Assembly (NCBI GenBank): GCA_002420315.1
Contig: DIHU01000091.1
Coordinates: 3,863-34,029, forward strand
Direction: 5' to 3'
Length of the DNA: 30,167 bases
From: Akkermansiaceae bacterium UBA5688
Lineage (GTDB): Bacteria; Verrucomicrobiota; Verrucomicrobiia; Verrucomicrobiales; Akkermansiaceae
The notes below the pieces were generated by a model. It did no database searches, was not told where the DNA came from, and saw only the letters and a list, made by a program, of their open reading frames with translations. Both the position numbers and the translations under genes were made by a program. The stretch's first letter is position 1. Each line of letters starts with the position of its first letter. Shown piece after piece: positions 25,098 to 30,167 of this stretch.

Positions 25098-26204
25098 ATG
25101 TGGACACAACCAACTTTCTTTCTTTTCCTGGCGATCATTTTTTGCCCGCTGGCGATTTGCCAAGAATTGATTCCACCTGTTTCAAAGGTGGGGAAGGGCC
25201 CGTTATTGCAGGCGCGTCAGATCTTTTCCCTCTCTAAAAGACCAACTTCGTCCTGCCATGCTTCCACAATCGTCGAGACACGTGGAGGGTTGGTGGCGGC
25301 TTGGTTTGGGGGCACTCATGAGGGCCATCGGGATGTCGGGATTTGGGCCTCCCGATATAAAAACGGAAAGTGGAGTGTTCCTGTGGAGGTTGTGAACGGG
25401 GTGCAAAGCAGCACGAAACGATATCCTTGTTGGAATCCGGTGCTTTTTCAGCCTGAGAATGGTCCTCTTGTCCTTTTCTATAAAGTTGGCCCCAGTCCTA
25501 GTTCTTGGTGGGGGATGATGACGACCTCGACCGATCATGGTAAAACCTGGTCGTGGCCTACTAAGCTTGGAGAGAACCCGCTGATCGGGCACCTCCTTGG
25601 CCCGGTGAAAAACAAACCGCTTGAGCTTCAAGATGGATCGATTCTCTGCCCTTCCAGCAGCGAAAAGGGAGACAAGTGGCGAGTGCACTTTGAGATGACT
25701 CGTGATCTCGGAAAAACATGGGAAGTCATCGGGCCGATCAACGATGGGGTAGAGTTCGATGCCATCCAGCCCAGTCTTCTAACTCCAAAAAATGGGGGCC
25801 TTCAGATCTTATGCCGAAGCCGCCAGAATGTAGTTACCCAGAGCTGGTCTTCAGACGGCGGCAAAACATGGAGACCGATGGTTGCGAGTTCTTTGCCGAA
25901 TCCGAATGCAGGGACAGACGCATTGACTCTAGCTGATGGCAGACATCTTATTGTCTACAATCATACGACGCGGAAGTCTGCAGTGCCTGGTCGGCGTATG
26001 CTTAATGTTGCAATTTCTGAAGAAGGTATGATGTGGTCGCCTGTCGTGACTCTTGAAAAGACCTCACAGGCTGAAAATTCCGATCGCTCGGTAGAGTATT
26101 CATATCCCGCAGTGATCCAGACCCAAGATGGAAAGATTCACATCACCTACACATACCATCGTAAAGGTGTAAAGCATGTCATCCTTGATCCAGAACGCCT
26201 TTAA
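25098..26204 (+). CDS. Secreted BNR-repeat sialidase-superfamily protein
   Basis: This 368-aa protein has a signal peptide (about 1-21). A six-bladed beta-propeller of the exo-alpha-sialidase superfamily is indicated by three Asp boxes: STDHGKTW (144-151), TRDLGKTW (201-208) and SSDGGKTW (251-258). Supporting signs are HASTIVETRGGLVAAWFGG near 54-72 and VEYSYPAVIQTQDGKIHITYTYHRKGVKH near the end. Members of this particular subfamily are widespread in PVC and Bacteroidota genomes and often are not true sialidases, so the cleaved sugar is uncertain. It lies 19 bp upstream of the Gfo/Idh/MocA gene, pointing to one operon for carbohydrate catabolism. Confidence 0.9.
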   Translation: MWTQPTFFLFLAIIFCPLAICQELIPPVSKVGKGPLLQARQIFSLSKRPTSSCHASTIVETRGGLVAAWFGGTHEGHRDVGIWASRYKNGKWSVPVEVVNGVQSSTKRYPCWNPVLFQPENGPLVLFYKVGPSPSSWWGMMTTSTDHGKTWSWPTKLGENPLIGHLLGPVKNKPLELQDGSILCPSSSEKGDKWRVHFEMTRDLGKTWEVIGPINDGVEFDAIQPSLLTPKNGGLQILCRSRQNVVTQSWSSDGGKTWRPMVASSLPNPNAGTDALTLADGRHLIVYNHTTRKSAVPGRRMLNVAISEEGMMWSPVVTLEKTSQAENSDRSVEYSYPAVIQTQDGKIHITYTYHRKGVKHVILDPERL

Positions 26205-26223
26205 GACAGTCCCAAAAAATATT

Positions 26224-27636
26224 ATGAAGACCCAGCAAATACATTCTAAGTCCACTCGTCGTAAATTCCTCACCCAGGCGACATCGTCAGCATTTGGATT
26301 TACTTTTATTCCTGCTTATCTCACGAGCGCAAGGGCCCAGAATAACCCGCAACGCCCTCCAAGTCAGCGGATCAACTTAGGGTGTATTGGAGCAGGAGGA
26401 AGAGGATCTGGCGTAGTTTCAGGAATATGCCGGAAAGGTAACGCTCTCCCGGTTGCGATTTGTGATGTTGACCACAATCGGGCGGCTGGAATCATCAAGG
26501 GGAACCCGAAAGCTAAGCTTTTCCACGACTTCCGTGAGATGTTCGACAAGATGAGTGGAGATATTGACGCGGTCTCTGTGGCAACTCCCGATCATACTCA
26601 CTTTACTGCGGCCATTCAGGCGATGTCATTGGGTAAGCACGTCTATGTGGAGAAGCCGCTGACTCATACCTTTGAGGAGGCAGCGATACTCATGCGAGGT
26701 GAGAAGAAATTCAAAGTGGTGACCCAGATGGGAAATCAGGGTCATACCTCAGGTGGATCGGAGCAATTTAAGCGTATGCTTGCAGGTGGAGTGGTTAACG
26801 ATGTCGTGAAGGTTGAGGCTTGGAAAAGTTCTTCGCTTTGGTTCATGGACAAGAAAAAACGAATCAAGGGTTATCCCGAAGCTCAGCCCATTCCTGAGTC
26901 GTTAAAGTCGTGGGATCTCTGGTGTGGGCCGCAGGAGATGAAGGAATTCAGCTCGATGTTTCATCCCTTCGATTGGCGTGGATTCCATCTTTACGGTGGC
27001 GGCATGTTCGGAGACTGGGGATGCCACATCATCGACTTTATCCACCACTATCTTGATCTTGGGCTGCCTACTAAAATCTCGCCTAAGGCACTCGGCGACT
27101 ATAACAAGATCAGCTTTCCACTAAGCTCGCATATTGAATTGGACTTCCCGTCTCGTGGTAAGAATAAGCCAGCAGTACATGTTGTTTGGAAAGCCGGAGG
27201 CGATCACGCATCATCAATCGATGAAAAATATCTCGGAGGGAAGAAAGCTCCAGGGCTTGGCGGGGCTGGGACTCTTCTTCATCGGGAACAGGAAGACTAT
27301 CTTGTTCATCGGAATTCCCATAGCGGGTCGTCCAAATTGATCTCAGCCAATAAGCATGATGATCTCAAGGAAGCTCTTAACAACAAGGGGCCCGGGAACG
27401 ACCATATGGAGTCCTTTACCCAAGCGTGTATGGGTCGGGGTAAAACTGAATCTCCCTTCAGTGTATCAGGAACTCTAACTCAAGTCTTGAATCTAGGTAT
27501 GATTGCAGAATATCTTAACACTGATCTGAAATTTGATCGTAAGACCCAAAAGTTTATCGGTAACAAGGTGGCTAATACGCTTCTTTCGGGCCCTGCTCCA
27601 CGAAAGGAATGGGCTGACCATTACAAGCTGGCTTAG
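26224..27636 (+). CDS. Tat-exported Gfo/Idh/MocA family oxidoreductase
   Basis: This 470-aa protein is read from the ATG at 26224. An earlier in-frame start (26176) would overlap the sialidase-like gene and bury the leader. It begins with a twin-arginine signal (STRRKFLTQA, 10-19) and a hydrophobic segment. The Rossmann motif GCIGAGGRGSG is at 53-63, VSVATPDHTHF near 117-127, and the catalytic EKP at 143-145. The C-terminal Gfo/Idh/MocA domain follows, with WDLWCGP and GDWGCHIIDFIHH. Such enzymes oxidise or epimerise sugars with tightly bound NAD(P); Tat export suggests it travels folded with its cofactor. Known exported members include glycosidase-type GH109-like enzymes and glucose-fructose oxidoreductase, so either a redox or a glycosidase role is possible. 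Confidence 0.92.
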   Translation: MKTQQIHSKSTRRKFLTQATSSAFGFTFIPAYLTSARAQNNPQRPPSQRINLGCIGAGGRGSGVVSGICRKGNALPVAICDVDHNRAAGIIKGNPKAKLFHDFREMFDKMSGDIDAVSVATPDHTHFTAAIQAMSLGKHVYVEKPLTHTFEEAAILMRGEKKFKVVTQMGNQGHTSGGSEQFKRMLAGGVVNDVVKVEAWKSSSLWFMDKKKRIKGYPEAQPIPESLKSWDLWCGPQEMKEFSSMFHPFDWRGFHLYGGGMFGDWGCHIIDFIHHYLDLGLPTKISPKALGDYNKISFPLSSHIELDFPSRGKNKPAVHVVWKAGGDHASSIDEKYLGGKKAPGLGGAGTLLHREQEDYLVHRNSHSGSSKLISANKHDDLKEALNNKGPGNDHMESFTQACMGRGKTESPFSVSGTLTQVLNLGMIAEYLNTDLKFDRKTQKFIGNKVANTLLSGPAPRKEWADHYKLA

Positions 27637-27670
27637 TCGAAAATTTTGAGGTGGAGGATGGATTCCGGAT

Positions 27671-29068
27671 TTACACTCGCTCTAGAGTGCCGGTAATTCC
27701 TGCAAAGGAATTCGCCTCTACTCCGAGTCTCTGCAAGATGGTGATAAAGAGTTTGGAGAGTGGGAGCTCTTCAACCTTCACCTTAGCCCTCCATCCACTG
27801 TCGGTCACAATTCCGGCGCCGGCTTGGTTGTCCTCATTGCCTTTGCCGAATTTGAGATAGCGACCATTCTCGAAGCCCAGATTCTTCCCACCAGCAGATA
27901 TGATAGGGTAGTTGCGGGAAAGATGGAAGCTGCTGGATGCGGATCCATGCATTGCAAACGTGTTGTCGAGGATGTTTCCTTGCCCGTTGGGCTCTTTCGT
28001 GTCCTTCAGCTTCTGGATGAAACGACCAAATTCTTCTGCTTGGTAGCGGTTGTAGGTTCCAAGATTCTCCCAGCCCTTGGGTTTTTTGACTTCGTGCGTT
28101 AGGGCATGGGCATTTCCTAAGCCAACGGCTGTTGATAGAAGATTGTGAGGTCCGCCCCCATTTTCGCGACCAAGTTGGAAGGTCGCAACGCGGGTCGAAT
28201 CACTAAGGAAGGAGAGATAGATCAGCTCATACATCGTCTTGAAGTAAAGTTGCGCTTCCTTGGGCCCAGCTTCCAGAGTGAGGTTACTGGTGTCCACCTT
28301 GGGGACTGGGTTATCGATCCACTGCCGTGCCTTCTCCAACTTCACTTCAGTATCACGAACGGCATCAAGATACTGTTCTAGAGTTTCTTGATCATATCGA
28401 GAAAGTTTGCGGCCCAACGAGTGAGTGTTGGCGATGAGAAGATCTAGGGCGCTTTTGCTTCGGGCCAATTTTTCCGCTGCTTCTTTGCCGCTTGTGACAA
28501 AGAGCATGTCAAAAATTTGCTTTGGGTGATTTAAGGCAGGGATGGGCCGCCCGCTCCGATTGTAGGACTGGGTTTGGGCTCCTCTTGGTCCGCCCACCCC
28601 TCCGTTGGTCGACATTACTAACGAGGAATGACGTGTGAATTGCCCTATCTGTTCGGCATAAACTTGGTCAATCGAGATCGAGTTCTTGTAGGCTCCATGT
28701 CCTCCTATGTCTGCGCCGGTCAGATATTGGTCGGCGTTAGAATGACCATGAACTGTTCTCGCTGCCGGGTGGGAGAGTCCTGAGTAGATCGTGATCTCCT
28801 TTCGCAAGGGCTCGAGAACGTCGAGCACTTTTGTGAGTTTGAAATTTCTTTCGCCACCTCGGGGAAACCAACTCCAATCCTTCCAAGCTGGATCTTCCCT
28901 GACGGGTAAGCCAACCCCATCGGGATGATAAACACTGAGAAAGCGTTTTGGAGCAGGGTTGGGATTTGAATCATCTACCGCAAAGGTCTCAAGCCATGGC
29001 AAACCAAGCGCAACGCCTGTTCCTCGAAGAAAATTTCGGCGATTCATGTCGGTGGTTTTGGTTGTCAT
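27671..29068 (-). CDS. Tat-exported DUF1552 protein
   Basis: This 465-aa protein has a twin-arginine leader (NRRNFLRGTGVALGLPWLE) beginning at residue 9. The DUF1552 landmarks are FLSVYHPDGVGLP near 43-55, the ITIYSGLSHPA segment, GHSNADQYLTGADI, and a C-terminal HGSASSSFHLSRNYPII motif. DUF1552 proteins are abundant in Planctomycetes, Verrucomicrobia and Myxococcota and are almost always encoded next to a DUF1592-type cytochrome protein, as here. The biochemical role is not known, though the fold resembles DUF1501 and sulfatase/phosphatase-like proteins. The ATG at 29068 is used; an internal ATG at 29047 gives a shorter leader. It starts 14 bp after the stop of the upstream gene, so both share an operon. 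Confidence 0.92.
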   Translation of the reverse strand: MTTKTTDMNRRNFLRGTGVALGLPWLETFAVDDSNPNPAPKRFLSVYHPDGVGLPVREDPAWKDWSWFPRGGERNFKLTKVLDVLEPLRKEITIYSGLSHPAARTVHGHSNADQYLTGADIGGHGAYKNSISIDQVYAEQIGQFTRHSSLVMSTNGGVGGPRGAQTQSYNRSGRPIPALNHPKQIFDMLFVTSGKEAAEKLARSKSALDLLIANTHSLGRKLSRYDQETLEQYLDAVRDTEVKLEKARQWIDNPVPKVDTSNLTLEAGPKEAQLYFKTMYELIYLSFLSDSTRVATFQLGRENGGGPHNLLSTAVGLGNAHALTHEVKKPKGWENLGTYNRYQAEEFGRFIQKLKDTKEPNGQGNILDNTFAMHGSASSSFHLSRNYPIISAGGKNLGFENGRYLKFGKGNEDNQAGAGIVTDSGWRAKVKVEELPLSKLFITILQRLGVEANSFAGITGTLERV

Positions 29069-29082
29069 AGGGCTCTTAGGTA

Positions 29083-30167
29083 TTAGTTAGAGTTGAAGAT
29101 ACTGCTATAAATGATCAGGTATATCAAATCCCGTAAGCGATCTTCCTTTTTTCGAAGTTGAATCGTTAGTGTTTCGATTTCGGCATGGTCACTAAAAGTT
29201 AACGGGCGCCCGAGGGCGTAAGAAGTCATTTTGTGAACCATGGCCCTCGCAAACTGGTCCTGACGCTCCTCTAACAGATAGCGCTTCAAGCCCTCCATTC
29301 CAGCTAATTCCTGCTTGTTGAACAAGGCTGACGTCGCATCAACCGGTTTGTTTTTGATTTTGGTTCGGTAAACGCCTAAGGCGTCATAGTTTTCGAAAGC
29401 AATTCCCCAAGGATCGATTTTAGCATGGCATGAAATGCAGGCTGGTTTATTGCGGTGATCGACGATGCGCTCCTTGAGCGTCATCTCGAGGATTTTAGGA
29501 TCAGTCAAATCAACTTCTGGAACATTTGGTGGAGCGGGTGGCGGTGGGTCATGGAGAATTCGTTCAAGCATCCAAACCCCGCGTTTGAGCGGGTGGGAAT
29601 CCTTGCCATCGGAATTCATGGTCAGGATTGCAGCATTTGTCAGGATTCCGCCGCGATTGGTATTGGGTTCAATCGGAACTTGGCGGAATTGAGGGCCATA
29701 AACATTGCGAACTTGGTAATGCGCAGCCACCTTTTCATTCAGCACGGCGTAGTCCGAGTGAAGGAAGTCCATTAGGCTCCTGTTGTTGTTGAGGACGTAT
29801 TTAAAAAAGGCGATGGGCTCTTCTTGCATGGCTTCCATTAGTGCGCCGTCGGCCACATGGACTACGCTATTGAGCCCATCTAAACCGAGCCATTGTTGAA
29901 CGAAGTGTTTCGAGAATCTTGCGGACCTTGGATCAGCTAACATACGTGTGATCTGAGCTTTCAAAACTGCGGGATCCCTCAGTGTTCCTTCCTTCACGAG
30001 GTCTCGAAGCTCTTTGTCTGGTATGCTGGACCAAAGGAAAAAGGAAAGCCGGCTGGCTAATTCGGTTTCGCTGATCATCGACGAGTCCTCTTGTGTGATA
30101 TAAAGAAACTCAGGTGTCGCAAGGATTGTTGCCAGCACCTCTCCCATCGCTTCCTCCATCGTCGAAA
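29083..30167 (-). CDS. DUF1592/DUF1588/DUF1585 (PSD) cytochrome-type protein, N-terminal part outside the window
   Basis: The frame is open to the right edge, so this is the C-terminal part (about 361 codons) of a larger protein. It starts inside DUF1592 (EVLATILATPEFLYI, SRLSFFLWSSIPDKEL, and HFVQQWLGLDGL). DUF1588 follows (NRGGILTNAAILTMNSDGKDSHPLKRGVWMLERIL) with the heme-type motif CISCHAKIDPWGIAFENYD. It ends with DUF1585 (FARAMVHKMTSYALGRPLTFSD). Full-length relatives carry a signal peptide, a PSCyt1-like CxxCH and DUF1587 ahead of this, which should lie to the right of the window. It is coupled to the DUF1552 gene 14 bp downstream. Confidence 0.92.
   Translation of the reverse strand, partial: STMEEAMGEVLATILATPEFLYITQEDSSMISETELASRLSFFLWSSIPDKELRDLVKEGTLRDPAVLKAQITRMLADPRSARFSKHFVQQWLGLDGLNSVVHVADGALMEAMQEEPIAFFKYVLNNNRSLMDFLHSDYAVLNEKVAAHYQVRNVYGPQFRQVPIEPNTNRGGILTNAAILTMNSDGKDSHPLKRGVWMLERILHDPPPPAPPNVPEVDLTDPKILEMTLKERIVDHRNKPACISCHAKIDPWGIAFENYDALGVYRTKIKNKPVDATSALFNKQELAGMEGLKRYLLEERQDQFARAMVHKMTSYALGRPLTFSDHAEIETLTIQLRKKEDRLRDLIYLIIYSSIFNSN

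Noticed and set aside
27674..27689. CACTC/GAGTG hairpin at the end of the DUF1552 gene
   Set aside because: The stem is only 5 bp, lies within the last codons and has no U-tract, so it is not a credible terminator.

Overview
The window looks like chromosomal DNA from a PVC-superphylum bacterium, most likely a marine or aquatic Verrucomicrobium (a Planctomycete is the main alternative). The basis is the protein repertoire: a WD40/cytochrome/DUF1549 giant, a DUF1592-DUF1588-DUF1585 protein next to a DUF1552 protein, a PVC-type heme-binding dehydrogenase with a C-terminal CxxCH, three formylglycine sulfatases, DUF3500, a Tat-exported Gfo/Idh/MocA oxidoreductase and a Tat-exported sugar isomerase-like protein. 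This assignment comes from recognising families by eye; no database search was possible. I see no tRNA, rRNA, CRISPR array, insertion sequence, phage gene or attachment site.

Layout. Positions 1-3011 (minus) hold most of a secreted WD40/cytochrome/DUF1549 protein that runs off the left edge. A 471-bp divergent intergenic region separates it from a two-module HtrA-like protease (3483-5819, plus) and a Tat-exported sugar isomerase-like protein (5952-6827, plus). Positions 6911-11664 form a minus-strand four-gene run: MDR oxidoreductase, exported cyanophycinase-like peptidase, a Tat-exported helical protein of unknown function with an internal duplication, and a DUF3500 protein. Diverging from it on the plus strand are two tandem paralogous amidohydrolases (11764-14331), the second without its metal ligands, then a Tat-exported metallophosphoesterase (14364-15323).

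Positions 15356-16777 (minus) encode a sulfatase and 17127-17993 (minus) a secreted alpha/beta hydrolase. A small lipoprotein with a phospholipase A2-like His-Asp motif (18103-18552, plus) and the PVC-type heme dehydrogenase (18734-21670, plus) follow. A tightly coupled pair of sulfatases (21758-24851, minus) diverges from a BNR-repeat sialidase-like protein and a Gfo/Idh/MocA oxidoreductase (25098-27636, plus). The right end holds a DUF1552 protein and the C-terminal part of a DUF1592-type cytochrome protein (27671-30167, minus).

Taken together, almost every product carries a Sec, Tat or lipoprotein export signal. The likely theme is extracytoplasmic breakdown of sulfated and esterified glycans (sulfatases, esterase, sialidase-like, sugar isomerase and oxidoreductase) beside membrane- or periplasm-associated c-type cytochrome proteins. 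That metabolic role is inference from families and neighbourhood. The less ordinary parts are the catalytic/non-catalytic amidohydrolase pair, the protease whose second protease module is degenerate with a PDZ domain set into it, the duplicated helical Tat protein, and the PLA2-like lipoprotein.
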